DNA of 64,000 nucleotides from the NCBI GenBank assembly GCA_942493265.1, contig OW818688.1, positions 2,108,001-2,172,000 of the forward strand, read 5' to 3'. The position numbers and the translations under genes were made by a program. The notes under the pieces were generated by a model that was given only the letters and a program-made list of their open reading frames with translations, was not told the origin of the DNA and did no database searches. This DNA comes from UBA12481 sp942493265 (lineage in GTDB: Bacteria > Bacteroidota > Bacteroidia > Bacteroidales > UBA12481). Below, piece by piece: positions 52,214-61,367 of the stretch; positions within the stretch are counted from its first letter, which is position 1, and the number at the start of each line of letters is the position of its first letter.

Positions 52214-53503
52214 TTAGTTGATGGAGATGGTCATGCCTCCTGAACTGTTGCCAAATCTGGGATTCACAACATTATTATAAATCGATCCAAACGTATAGGA
52301 TAGTCCGAAATAGGTAAAATAGCTGAATTCAGTTGCCATCTCCTTGCGTTTCAGCAGGATCTCTTCACGGGTGGCCCCGCCCTTAACCAAAGCCAGCTGA
52401 TCATGTATCATGGCAGCGCCGCCTCCAACCTGCAGGCTCAGTCCCTTCGCAATGCGCACCTCAACGCCCCCGTCGAGCGACAGGTTATTCTTCGACCAAT
52501 CGTGGAAATAATTGAACCAGTCGAGCGACAAATTTACCGATCCCCATTTCTGCACCACCTGGTAGGCGGTTTGCAGACTGTGACCCCAGAGGTTTTCCTG
52601 CATTTTATCGTAAATGGTGGTATCGGAATAGCTCTGGTACAGGTATCCTGCCGAGTATAATATCCTGATCTGCCGGCGGGTAGATTCGGAGTACGGATAG
52701 ATATCGTACTCGATACCGGGCATGATGGTTGTTTTAAGCTTGTAATTCCGGAAGGTGGAGGATTCGATTTCAGCTTCCCCGCCAACCGACCAATGTTCGC
52801 CAATGCTTTTAACGATCAGGGTTTCAAATGATTTGCTGTTGTTGATGCTGTTGACTTCCTGATCATCTATCATGAATTTATCCAGATTGTAATTATAATC
52901 CACATCGAAATCCATTTTTAAATCTGATGTAATCCGCCTCGCTGAAAGGCTGGAAAATATCTGATTGGAATTGTAGCTCCGTTCGCCTTGAAGCATGCCG
53001 CTTAGGCTGGCGCTGAATATCCAGCTGTTCCATTTATCCGTGGTAACTTCCGAGGCCATCGGCTCAGTAAAGGATATCCTGATATGTTTCGCCAGCGGTG
53101 TGGCCATCACATACCGCATCAGGCCCTGCTTCAATACCTCTACCTGGCCTTCCCGGATGCGATCTTCCGTATCATCCGGTGAACTTCTGAATTGCAAGGT
53201 ATCCTTCATCCCCATGAAGCGTTCCTGTCCGATCAGGAAATAGGAATATTCCCTGCCTCCCGAGCCGGTTTTCTGGGAGCTGGAAATGATGTATACCTGG
53301 GCGTCCTTAATATCCCGTACATAATTGATGTAAGGAATCTCTTTGCGCAGATAATCAGTGGTTTCCATGTATACACGGAGTGCGTCTTTACGGAGGGTGT
53401 CGGAGGGGGACTGGGAGAAGGAGGGGGAAGTGAAAAAAGTTAAGAATGTGGAGAATGTTAAGAAAGTGAAGAATGTAAAGATTGAGGGGGGGGAGGGTTT
53501 CAT
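52214..53503 (-). CDS. Outer-membrane barrel protein with a minisatellite-encoded signal peptide
   Basis: This 429-residue protein has a signal peptide of unusual composition: after MKPSPPSI come repeats of Thr-Phe-Phe/Leu (TFFTFLTFSTFLTFFT), encoded by a 9-nt minisatellite. A periplasmic alpha/beta domain follows (residues 40-160: YIRKEI-type segment, DAQVYIISSSQKTGSGGREY). About twelve amphipathic strands come next, ending FGLSYTFGSIYNNVVNPRFG. From memory this resembles an unnamed Bacteroidota outer-membrane family. It is divergent from the GH63-like gene, with about 70 bp between them, so the promoter region is short. Confidence 0.82.
   Translation of the reverse strand: MKPSPPSIFTFFTFLTFSTFLTFFTSPSFSQSPSDTLRKDALRVYMETTDYLRKEIPYINYVRDIKDAQVYIISSSQKTGSGGREYSYFLIGQERFMGMKDTLQFRSSPDDTEDRIREGQVEVLKQGLMRYVMATPLAKHIRISFTEPMASEVTTDKWNSWIFSASLSGMLQGERSYNSNQIFSSLSARRITSDLKMDFDVDYNYNLDKFMIDDQEVNSINNSKSFETLIVKSIGEHWSVGGEAEIESSTFRNYKLKTTIMPGIEYDIYPYSESTRRQIRILYSAGYLYQSYSDTTIYDKMQENLWGHSLQTAYQVVQKWGSVNLSLDWFNYFHDWSKNNLSLDGGVEVRIAKGLSLQVGGGAAMIHDQLALVKGGATREEILLKRKEMATEFSYFTYFGLSYTFGSIYNNVVNPRFGNSSGGMTISIN
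53432..53485. repeat. 9-nt minisatellite inside a signal-peptide coding region
   Basis: Six units of nine bases with the theme GAAGAATGT (for example TAAGAATGT, GGAGAATGT, TAAGAAAGT, GAAGAATGT) lie head to tail. The same unit builds the array at 50300-50377. Read on the minus strand they encode the Thr-Phe-Leu repeats of the barrel protein's leader. Confidence 0.85.
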
Positions 53504-53575
53504 GGGGATGATGGGATTACATATTTTTGCAAATATATCAGAAGTGTGATTGAATTATCAGAAAATTTTTCTTCC

Positions 53576-54862
53576 ATGAATATTCGAAAATATTTTATCG
53601 TCGTTTTAGTGCCGGCGCTGTTTCTTCAGAATTTTCAGGGCATCGCCCAGGACAAGGGTTCCGTGAAGATTTTGTATGATAGTTTGTCGGCCCGGTATCG
53701 GCAGCTTGAGCCTCAGGTGATTCAGCCTGCAGAGGGTTATCTGAAATATCCATACCTGATTCCGGCGGGGTTTTACAAGCAGATGTGGGACTGGGATGGT
53801 TTCTTTATCGGGAACCATCTTGCGGCAGCTGGAAAGCCCGAGTATCTGAAGTGGTGGGCGCTGAACCTGATAGCAGGTGTCGACAGCACGGGATATGTGT
53901 CGGGATGTGCAACCACCAAAGGCCCGCGGCCGATATTCGGAAAGTTTGCCATGAAACCGTTTCTGGCGCAGGGAGTTTGGCTGGCTTCGGTAAAGCTGAA
54001 TGATTTCAGCTGGATTGAACCTCATTACCAGGCGATGATGAAGGTGCTGGAGTATCGTGACAAAACACAGCTGGATAAGAAATACGGACTCTATTTCTGG
54101 GATCTGGCCATGCAAAGCGGCGCGGATAATAATCCTGCCCTCAATTATTTTACCGACGATAAACGCTCTTTCCTGGCTTGCGATGCCAGCACCTGGCAAC
54201 TCCGCGAACTGATCGCCCAGGCAAATATCGCTGAAAAGTTGGGCAAACGGCAGGATGCTGCCAGCCTCCGTAAACGTGCAGCCGACCTGAAAACCACCAT
54301 CAACCGGGTGCTCTGGTGCGAACAGGATCAGATGTACTATAATGTGGACCGCGAAACCGGTGATTTTTACAAACGGATCAGCTTTTCTTCTTTCATTCCG
54401 CTGGTGGAATCACTCGCCACGCCCGACAACGGTTCGGCCATGATTCGCCGGTACCTCATCAACCCGGATCATATGAAGGCTGAATTCGGATTGCGTTCCC
54501 TCTCCAAAACGGATCCTGATTATAACAACAAAAACGTCATCCTTCCTTTCTCAAACTGGCAGGGTCCTGTTTGGCCGATTGCCAACTATATCTATTCTAT
54601 CGCTCTGAAGAATTATGGATTTGAGCAGGAGCTGATCTGGCTTGGAAATACCCTGGGCACGCTGTTGCTGAATGATATCCGCTCCTGGGGATCGATGCAC
54701 GAGAATTACCATGCGGATACCGGCGCACCGCTTGCTCCTGCCGCCACCTACGTGGATGCCAATGGAAAATTTGTTGGATTTATCGGATGGAACCTCTGCA
54801 TTCAGGAGGTGCTGGAAGGAGTGGTTTCTAACAGGTGGATGATGCTGGGACTGGAGAAATAA
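53576..54862 (+). CDS. GH63/GH37-like (MGH1-type) glycoside hydrolase, exported
   Basis: The start at 53576 begins a signal peptide (RKYFIVVLVPALFLQNF), giving 428 residues. An (alpha/alpha)6 barrel is indicated by QMWDWDGFFIGNHLAAAG (general acid region), FWDLAMQSGADNNPA, FFACDAST-type segment, WQGPVWPIANYIYSIAL and SMHENYHADTG. These motifs match GH63/GH37-type trehalase-like enzymes and the bacterial MGH1-like family, which act on alpha-glucosides or mannosylglycerate. The precise sugar is not decided by sequence. It is divergent from the barrel gene and converges on the GT-C-like gene, with only about 20 bp between them. Confidence 0.87.
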   Translation: MNIRKYFIVVLVPALFLQNFQGIAQDKGSVKILYDSLSARYRQLEPQVIQPAEGYLKYPYLIPAGFYKQMWDWDGFFIGNHLAAAGKPEYLKWWALNLIAGVDSTGYVSGCATTKGPRPIFGKFAMKPFLAQGVWLASVKLNDFSWIEPHYQAMMKVLEYRDKTQLDKKYGLYFWDLAMQSGADNNPALNYFTDDKRSFLACDASTWQLRELIAQANIAEKLGKRQDAASLRKRAADLKTTINRVLWCEQDQMYYNVDRETGDFYKRISFSSFIPLVESLATPDNGSAMIRRYLINPDHMKAEFGLRSLSKTDPDYNNKNVILPFSNWQGPVWPIANYIYSIALKNYGFEQELIWLGNTLGTLLLNDIRSWGSMHENYHADTGAPLAPAATYVDANGKFVGFIGWNLCIQEVLEGVVSNRWMMLGLEK

Positions 54863-54882
54863 GAAAGCCCCTCTCGCCCGGT

Positions 54883-56757
54883 TTATAATCGCTCGCGGAG
54901 GATCAGGTGATCAAAGTAAAAAGAGGAATTTCCCAGATATAAAATCCGGAATTCCATATCTTTTTGTGCAGTAATGTTTTCAAATTCAAGCCAGTAATAC
55001 TGATAATCCCCGTTTGTTACCTCGTCAGACTTTAATATTCTGTCACAAATTTTGGTGGTTCCAAAATTCGCGGTTACATCCAGAACCGCTATGTTTTTCC
55101 CACTCACCAGATGATCAGCACGAAGGAAAAATCCAATTTCGAATTTGCCGGGCCCCAGTGAAATGCCCGGACCATAAACCAAGTGTTTCTGCCTGCATTC
55201 CAGGCAACCGGAATCCGCCGATATGATGGTTTTTCCTGATTGGGAATCAATATTTTTCTGAGCAGCGATCGTCATCAGATCTTCCGGGTTGAACCGCTGA
55301 TTTTTTGGCACCCGCTTGTATTCATTGATCACGCAGTTCGCCAGTTTGATGGAATCCCCGTTTTTCCGAAGCAAATATCCGTATTGCATAATGGAATCCG
55401 GAAATTTGTCCATCCACATATCCTTAATAATGAACAACTTCGGCTTTGAGAAAACCTCCTTGATCAGTCTGGGATTACGGGTGGCATATGCATCATGCGG
55501 AATGGCGGTTATCCGGTCAGGATCAGGACAGGCAGAAATATAGGAGTTCCAGTACTCGCCGATGATGCCTGTTTTACCAAGGGATTTGAATTCTCCAACC
55601 ACGTTGATCATCGGCTTCAAACTCTTTGGATAGACATATTTCAGATAATGTATGCCCCCCAAACTGCTGAAGATGGCAATGATAAGCGCGGAAAGCTGCA
55701 TGAACTTTCTGGTTTTACCGGTAAGGTTTTCGATGCCCATCAGCATGATCATGGAAACCCCCACATAGATCCCCGAAAAGTATCTGCGCGAATCTCCATT
55801 CAGGAAAGCCCAATGCGATAATAATATGACAATCAATAGAATAAGGCCATCTATCAGAAAAAATTTGACTATTGATTGCTGCTGTTCCGGAAACTTCGGC
55901 CGCAGCCAAAGCAGTATGGCCATCAACAGGATTACCAGAATACCAAAAATACTCAGCATCGGGGTTTCTGCTCTGAAAATCAGGATATTCCAAAGGGATT
56001 TGATTATTATAACTGCTGATTCACCGGTTTGCTGCAAACTGTTCAGCATCGACTGGCTGTACAGTTCATTTTTGATGGCATGATTTTTCGCGTATAAAAT
56101 GAAGAGGGTGGTTAGGGCTGCGCCGGCTATCGTAATATACCCTTCAGGTTTTTTCAATAATTGAGGAATGCCAATTTTCCTTTGGATGATCCAAAAGCCC
56201 ACCAGTGTTAGCAGGGCGAGGATGCTGGTCAGTGTAAGATCCGATACCCAGATCGCCAGTGAGAGCATAAACAACACCAGAATCAGTCTGCTGATTTTCA
56301 GATTGTCATTCTGTTGCCCTTCCCGCCGGATAAAAACCAAAAACAGGACCACTGCGGTCAGGGAATACTGAATGCCAAAAGGAAACCGGATCAGGCTGAA
56401 GAACCAGTAGTTTGGGAAAAACCACAGAAAAGCAAAAATGATCTTGCTGATATTTGACTTTAAGAATTTCGACAGATACCAGAATCCGGCAAAAAGAATG
56501 AGGAAGTGGACGATGGATTCCGATAATACGACTGAAAAGCCGAGGATATGGTGCAGAGGCCATCCTAAAAGCGGGATCAGTGCACCACCCCGGTCCTGTC
56601 CCCAGGCATACAGATCCTGAGGAAGCTGGAGGTCCTTGATCATCAGGATATTCAGGGCATCATCGGAATTCAGCCATGGGTAAAACTGTGAGGAGTACAG
56701 GAAGAACGAGGCAATGCCGATGAGAATCCACCAATACTCGAAAACCTTGTTTTTCAC
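54883..56757 (-). CDS. Polytopic membrane protein, GT-C glycosyltransferase-like
   Basis: The 624-residue protein has about eleven membrane helices in its first 375 residues (for example YWWILIGIASFFLYSSQF, LILVLFMLSLAIWVSDLTL). A soluble domain of about 230 residues follows, facing the periplasm. The first loop contains the acidic motif NSDDALNILM, in the place where GT-C enzymes (ArnT/PMT type) keep catalytic Asp or Glu. The C-terminal domain is beta rich (VYGPGISLGPGKFEIGFFL) like a carbohydrate-binding module. Transfer of a sugar from a lipid carrier is plausible but unproven; it could also be a transporter. Confidence 0.75.
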   Translation of the reverse strand: MKNKVFEYWWILIGIASFFLYSSQFYPWLNSDDALNILMIKDLQLPQDLYAWGQDRGGALIPLLGWPLHHILGFSVVLSESIVHFLILFAGFWYLSKFLKSNISKIIFAFLWFFPNYWFFSLIRFPFGIQYSLTAVVLFLVFIRREGQQNDNLKISRLILVLFMLSLAIWVSDLTLTSILALLTLVGFWIIQRKIGIPQLLKKPEGYITIAGAALTTLFILYAKNHAIKNELYSQSMLNSLQQTGESAVIIIKSLWNILIFRAETPMLSIFGILVILLMAILLWLRPKFPEQQQSIVKFFLIDGLILLIVILLSHWAFLNGDSRRYFSGIYVGVSMIMLMGIENLTGKTRKFMQLSALIIAIFSSLGGIHYLKYVYPKSLKPMINVVGEFKSLGKTGIIGEYWNSYISACPDPDRITAIPHDAYATRNPRLIKEVFSKPKLFIIKDMWMDKFPDSIMQYGYLLRKNGDSIKLANCVINEYKRVPKNQRFNPEDLMTIAAQKNIDSQSGKTIISADSGCLECRQKHLVYGPGISLGPGKFEIGFFLRADHLVSGKNIAVLDVTANFGTTKICDRILKSDEVTNGDYQYYWLEFENITAQKDMEFRILYLGNSSFYFDHLILRERL

Positions 56758-56832
56758 AGTCTGTAATTAAAAATCAAACCAATCAGGGGGGCATTCGAAA
56801 TTAGATAATTTTTCCAATCCGGATTGGGTCGT

Positions 56833-56874
56833 AAAAAAAAGAGGCTGCCTCATCACTGAGACAGCCTCTTTTTT
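56833..56874 (-). terminator. Strong intrinsic terminator after the 1,403-residue gene
   Basis: GAGGCTG-C-CTCA and TGAG-A-CAGCCTC form a stem of about 11 pairs with a single mismatch around a TCAC loop. Eight A precede and six T follow, so it could act in both directions. It lies 15 bp beyond the stop of the giant surface-protein gene. Confidence 0.85.
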
Positions 56875-56889
56875 AATGTTTCGAACGAT

Positions 56890-59800
56890 TTATTGCAGCA
56901 CAACCGATTTCGACAGAACCTGTCCGTCGGAAATCAACCTGACGAAATAGTTTCCTTTCGGCAAGCTGGTAGCATCCATGTTAATGTTATGGATACCAGG
57001 CATACTGGAGTTTTTGATCGTGGAATAGAGCACCTGTCCATTGGTATCGATCATCTGGATCTCAACATCCTGTGTGCTTCCCAGAGCATAACTCAGCGTA
57101 AACTGTCCGCCGGTCGGATTCGGAAATGCATTCAGGAATTCAAAAGTTCCCGGGCGCATTCCGTTTCCCTGCTCGATCACCACAGCTGTGGAAACATCTG
57201 AGGATCCGCTTACGGCAATGGAGCCGCTGAACAGAATATTGCCGTCTTTATCGAACAGTGTGCAGCCGAGTTTCGGAACCTTGCTGGTGAATACCAGGTG
57301 GAATGCACCAAGCGGATCGCGGGAACTTTTAGCCTTGCTCAGTTCGAAGAAAGCGTTGTATGATCCCATATAGGTATTATCGCAAACGGCCAGTTCCTTG
57401 GGATAATCATCGCCGGCCTGTCCGGTTGCCGAGATCGCAAAGAAGTGCGGACCATCGGGGGATACTTCCCCTTCATCAAATAATCCGAATGATACATACT
57501 TGATACTGTCATCGAGCGGGGTTTCCAATACCGGACTGATACTGATGGCGATCAGCTTATCGGTGATCGGGAGTTCGTCCAGACTGATATCGGTACCGTC
57601 GAGCTGCTTGGTATTCCATTTGTAATCGAAGCAGCATTTGGTTCCGTCGCACTTAACCACGCAGATCGTGATGATTCCGCTGTAGTTGGTTGCTACCAGG
57701 TTGAATTTCACCGTATTGATGGCTGCCGGGAACAGATTGCCTGTGGTTGGTATCCGTGAGGAGGTCCAGGGCTGTCCGGAAGTTACTCCGTCAACGATCA
57801 GTGATCCCGTTGTAAAGCTACCTGCCGGTGATGGCATGATTTCTACAGAACAGATCGGACTGGTTGGATCGAGGTTGGTGATATTGAATGTACCAACCAA
57901 AGTTTTCCAGAACGGCCATTTCGATTTTAATTTAAAATCAACCAGAGCGCAGCATTCTTCCTTCACTACGCAATCCATCTTGATACTCTTGGTACACTCG
58001 GTACCATCGGCAAAGTAAATTACATAGTCAACAGAAACACCGGGTTGCATGGCATCAACACAAAGAGTCATGTCGATAGCACAGTTATTTGCCGGGAACA
58101 GGAATGAGCTCTGACCGGGGTAACCGGCAGGCAGGGCGCCGCAATTCCAGCTGGCGGATCCGATGGTTCCGTTGTGGACGTTAACCGCTATGGCTTTAAC
58201 CTCGCATTTTGAAACGATCCGTGCACAGCAGTCTGCATCCTGAACCTTTTCTAACCTGACATCTTCACAGCAATTTGTGGCAACACAGTCGAGCTGGAAT
58301 GATTTATCACAAACCTGTCCGTTGGCGAAGTTGATGATGAACATTACTGATACGCCTGCTGCGGTGGCACCAAAGCAGAGATTCATGTCCAGCGCGCAGT
58401 TGTTGGCCGGGAAGGTATAGTCGTTATGACCGGCATAACCGGCCGGGAGGGTTCCGCAATTCCAGGCTGCCGTGGAGATGGTGCCGTTGGTTACCTGTAC
58501 CTGGATGGATTTCACCTCACAGGTGGTGGTAATATTCAAACAGCAATCGGCTCCCTGAACTTTCGTAATCTTCACACTGTCGCAGCAGTTGACCACATTT
58601 TTAACAGTCAGGCACACCGGTGCTGCTGCTATTGGCGTGAGTGCAACCAGCTGGGGAGTTCCGTTCAGCAGGAAGCTCGCGGCGGACACAGCTGCAAAGT
58701 CGTTGCACACCGTTTGGGCAACTGTTGTTCCCACCGGAATGCCCACGTTAAAGGACTCCAGCACGGTTTTATTCGGAACGAGCAGGAATGCCCCGTAGCG
58801 CATTCTCACGTTCCGGGTAAGCGGTGCAGCCCATGAAGTGGTGGTACACAGCGTGTTGATTCCCCATGCCGGCAGGCAGATATTGGCACCCGGAGCGAAG
58901 TCGATCGTTGGGGGTGTTGCTGCAGATACGGGCAAGAGCGATGTGGTGTGCGCGGCACCATAAGTGATATCGAACTGACTTCCACGGGCAAGGCTTCGGT
59001 TCAGAACCATCCAGTCGTTGGTACCATCGTTGCGGCCGAGCAGGTCGACAAGCGCAACATTGGTAACCGGAACGTTCGACATGTTCTTGTATTTCAGCTG
59101 ATAACGGGCAGTTCCTCCCGGAGCAACCAATCCTGAAGTTGAATAGGTGGTTCCACCATCGGTACTGACGAGCTTCTCAGCTTCCTGTCCGAATGAGGCC
59201 ACAACCAATACGTTAACGGTATTGGAGGTGTAGGTGGACGGAACATTGCCGCCGGAAACCGTATAATTGTTGGGGGTAACACCGGGCAAAGCCGTGTTGC
59301 TGACCACTACATCAAATTCGATGTAATAGTAAGGCAGTGTCCAGGTTCCGTAATACCCGCAGTATCCGACATAAAACAGCTGACAATCGGCTGGTACCAT
59401 TGGAAGGCTCCAGCTGAGGTTGTTGCCGCTGTGGCTTGTAGTTACTCCGGACCAGGCTGTGGTGAAAGGAGGTATGGCACTACCGGTGGTACACGGCGGA
59501 CTGTAGGTATTCGCAACGAAATAGCTTTCGTTTCCGAGATAGGTGAAGTTGCTGTGCAGCACATCATTAATGGAAGCCCCCGTCATATTGGCACTTCCGA
59601 TATTCTGAACACGTACACGGAAACGTATCGTATCGCCGGGTGAGTAATTTGTTTGAGGTGCGCATATATCTTTCAGCAAACACGGCTGAGGCTGTCCCTG
59701 CTGAACCGTAAAGGTTGCACAGGTTTGCGGCAGAGTGAGTGAATTGGATAAAGGCACAAATGTGGCGCAATTGGTGACAACTGTACCTGTGGGATTTGGA

Positions 59801-61101
59801 TCGACCGTGAAGTAAACCATCATATACACGCAGCTTCCAACAGGTAATGAACCGGTCATCTGCAACAAGAGGTTGTTTACCGGGAATCCAATTGGATTGG
59901 CGCTTGTGTAGGTTGTATTTGTATTGGTTGCCAATACGTTGACTCCACTGTTGGCACTGAGGCTGATGGTGGTGGTGGCTGATGCACCGAACACCTGAAC
60001 ATAATCAACCGTGATACCTGATGGGATAACATCGCTGATGTTGAATGCAGTAAGCGGAACGTTGCCGTTATTGCATAATACAATCTGATAATATCCCTGG
60101 CAACCCGGAACCCGGTTGGTTAAGGCCAGATATTTGCTAAAATAGGCACCCGGATTGGGGATGATCTGTCCTACCTCAACGCAGGTTTGATTACTGGTAT
60201 GCGTCACAGGCAGCTGACAGGTGGTTCCCGTAAGGGTGCCCTGATTCTGCATGGTGGAGCCGTTGGGGAATGAGGCTGCAGGATATTTTATCTGAATATC
60301 ACAATAGTAATAAGCCCATGGAATCGCGGCATTCAGTGCGCCAACATTCCATGTTATTGTGCTTCCGGTGACAATTGCACCACAGGTACTGCCTATGAAT
60401 ACGGCTCCGGCTGGGAGGACATCGGTGACTACGCCGCCGCTGACATTTTGCTGTCCGACCACGTTGCCCCAATAGGGATTGGCTTTCATAACCGAAAGCC
60501 GGTAAGTTACTGTGCCATCCAATGGCATCAGATAGCCGCAGCTGCCTCCGTTCGGATTGACTGCCGCGCCGGATACAATTGATTTTCCGATAATCCACGG
60601 ATCAACAGCTGTTGCCGTGGTGGAAACAAATTCGGTGTACTCGTATTTTCCGGCCACTTGAATTCCAACCCTGTTGCGGGCCCCGGTACCATTGCAGGTA
60701 ACCCCTTCCGGGAATTTAACCACAATGGTAAATGATCCGGATGGCGTACAGGTTGGTGGAAGTCCGGCCAGATTGTATGTAACGGTATTGCCGGCAACTG
60801 TAACAACCGGCATGATTCCGCACACTGCACTCAGCGGAGCAATGGATACTACCGCCAGTGAGGGCGGTACGAGATCCTGAATGTTAATGGCAGGAGTTCC
60901 TGCCGGGGCCGAAAAGATAATGGTGTAACTAAAGTTAACACCACTGGCGATAGTGGTGTTGCTCACCACTTTTTTAACAAAGAAGCCACTCCCGCCCCAG
61001 GAGACTTCGTTGGTCGGGTTTTGAGCCTTTACCGTAAATGCCATTAATCCAAGCGCCAGGAGCAGGATCATGCGTTTACCGGAGAGTAGAAATCTCTTCA
61101 T
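56890..61101 (-). CDS. Giant T9SS-secreted surface protein with DUF11-like and Cys-pair repeats
   Basis: This 1,403-residue protein has a signal peptide (ILLLALGLMAFTVKAQ). Residues 30-830 carry repeated DUF11-like beta domains (FSYTIIFSAPAG, IGSANMTGASINDVLHSNF, LVSTDGGTTYSTSGLVAPGG). Two tandem repeats of about 104 residues follow at roughly 839-942 and 943-1048. Each starts with CC, contains KVQxADCC, CEVK, WNCGxLPAGYxG and FPANNCAxDMxLC, and ends in DCV. A third copy starts at CCALVDF and diverges. The last 85 residues are a T9SS type A sorting domain (FPNPTGGQFTLSY, ending YFVRLISDGQVLSKSVVLQ). It is probably anchored at the surface as a stalk or adhesin. Confidence 0.9.
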   Translation of the reverse strand: MKRFLLSGKRMILLLALGLMAFTVKAQNPTNEVSWGGSGFFVKKVVSNTTIASGVNFSYTIIFSAPAGTPAINIQDLVPPSLAVVSIAPLSAVCGIMPVVTVAGNTVTYNLAGLPPTCTPSGSFTIVVKFPEGVTCNGTGARNRVGIQVAGKYEYTEFVSTTATAVDPWIIGKSIVSGAAVNPNGGSCGYLMPLDGTVTYRLSVMKANPYWGNVVGQQNVSGGVVTDVLPAGAVFIGSTCGAIVTGSTITWNVGALNAAIPWAYYYCDIQIKYPAASFPNGSTMQNQGTLTGTTCQLPVTHTSNQTCVEVGQIIPNPGAYFSKYLALTNRVPGCQGYYQIVLCNNGNVPLTAFNISDVIPSGITVDYVQVFGASATTTISLSANSGVNVLATNTNTTYTSANPIGFPVNNLLLQMTGSLPVGSCVYMMVYFTVDPNPTGTVVTNCATFVPLSNSLTLPQTCATFTVQQGQPQPCLLKDICAPQTNYSPGDTIRFRVRVQNIGSANMTGASINDVLHSNFTYLGNESYFVANTYSPPCTTGSAIPPFTTAWSGVTTSHSGNNLSWSLPMVPADCQLFYVGYCGYYGTWTLPYYYIEFDVVVSNTALPGVTPNNYTVSGGNVPSTYTSNTVNVLVVASFGQEAEKLVSTDGGTTYSTSGLVAPGGTARYQLKYKNMSNVPVTNVALVDLLGRNDGTNDWMVLNRSLARGSQFDITYGAAHTTSLLPVSAATPPTIDFAPGANICLPAWGINTLCTTTSWAAPLTRNVRMRYGAFLLVPNKTVLESFNVGIPVGTTVAQTVCNDFAAVSAASFLLNGTPQLVALTPIAAAPVCLTVKNVVNCCDSVKITKVQGADCCLNITTTCEVKSIQVQVTNGTISTAAWNCGTLPAGYAGHNDYTFPANNCALDMNLCFGATAAGVSVMFIINFANGQVCDKSFQLDCVATNCCEDVRLEKVQDADCCARIVSKCEVKAIAVNVHNGTIGSASWNCGALPAGYPGQSSFLFPANNCAIDMTLCVDAMQPGVSVDYVIYFADGTECTKSIKMDCVVKEECCALVDFKLKSKWPFWKTLVGTFNITNLDPTSPICSVEIMPSPAGSFTTGSLIVDGVTSGQPWTSSRIPTTGNLFPAAINTVKFNLVATNYSGIITICVVKCDGTKCCFDYKWNTKQLDGTDISLDELPITDKLIAISISPVLETPLDDSIKYVSFGLFDEGEVSPDGPHFFAISATGQAGDDYPKELAVCDNTYMGSYNAFFELSKAKSSRDPLGAFHLVFTSKVPKLGCTLFDKDGNILFSGSIAVSGSSDVSTAVVIEQGNGMRPGTFEFLNAFPNPTGGQFTLSYALGSTQDVEIQMIDTNGQVLYSTIKNSSMPGIHNINMDATSLPKGNYFVRLISDGQVLSKSVVLQ

Positions 61102-61309
61102 TTTTTTAAAATTTAATTGGGTTAGCTAACTTTTAATGAACAAGCCGGGTTACGAATTGTTTTGACTTTCCTTATGAATTGCTATAATCTGTCAAAAAAA
61201 AATAATCCAAAACCGGAAAACGGCATACCGTCCACACCAAAAAGCCTGCACTTTACACGCTAAATCAAGCAGTCTGCACAATCCCGTTAATTTTTGCTGT
61301 ACAAACCTG

Positions 61310-61317
61310 TAGATTTG
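61310..61317 (+). promoter_or_regulatory. Candidate -7 element of the sensor-kinase gene
   Basis: TAGATTTG matches TAnnTTTG exactly and lies about 50 bp before the ATG at 61368. TTTG at 61293 is only 13 nt upstream, too near for a standard -33 box, so the site may need an activator. The 266-bp gap between the divergent genes holds no other feature I can name. Confidence 0.35.
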
Positions 61318-61367
61318 TTTAGGAGGTTGATTTTTATACCCGTTTATGGGTTAATCAGTCATAATTA

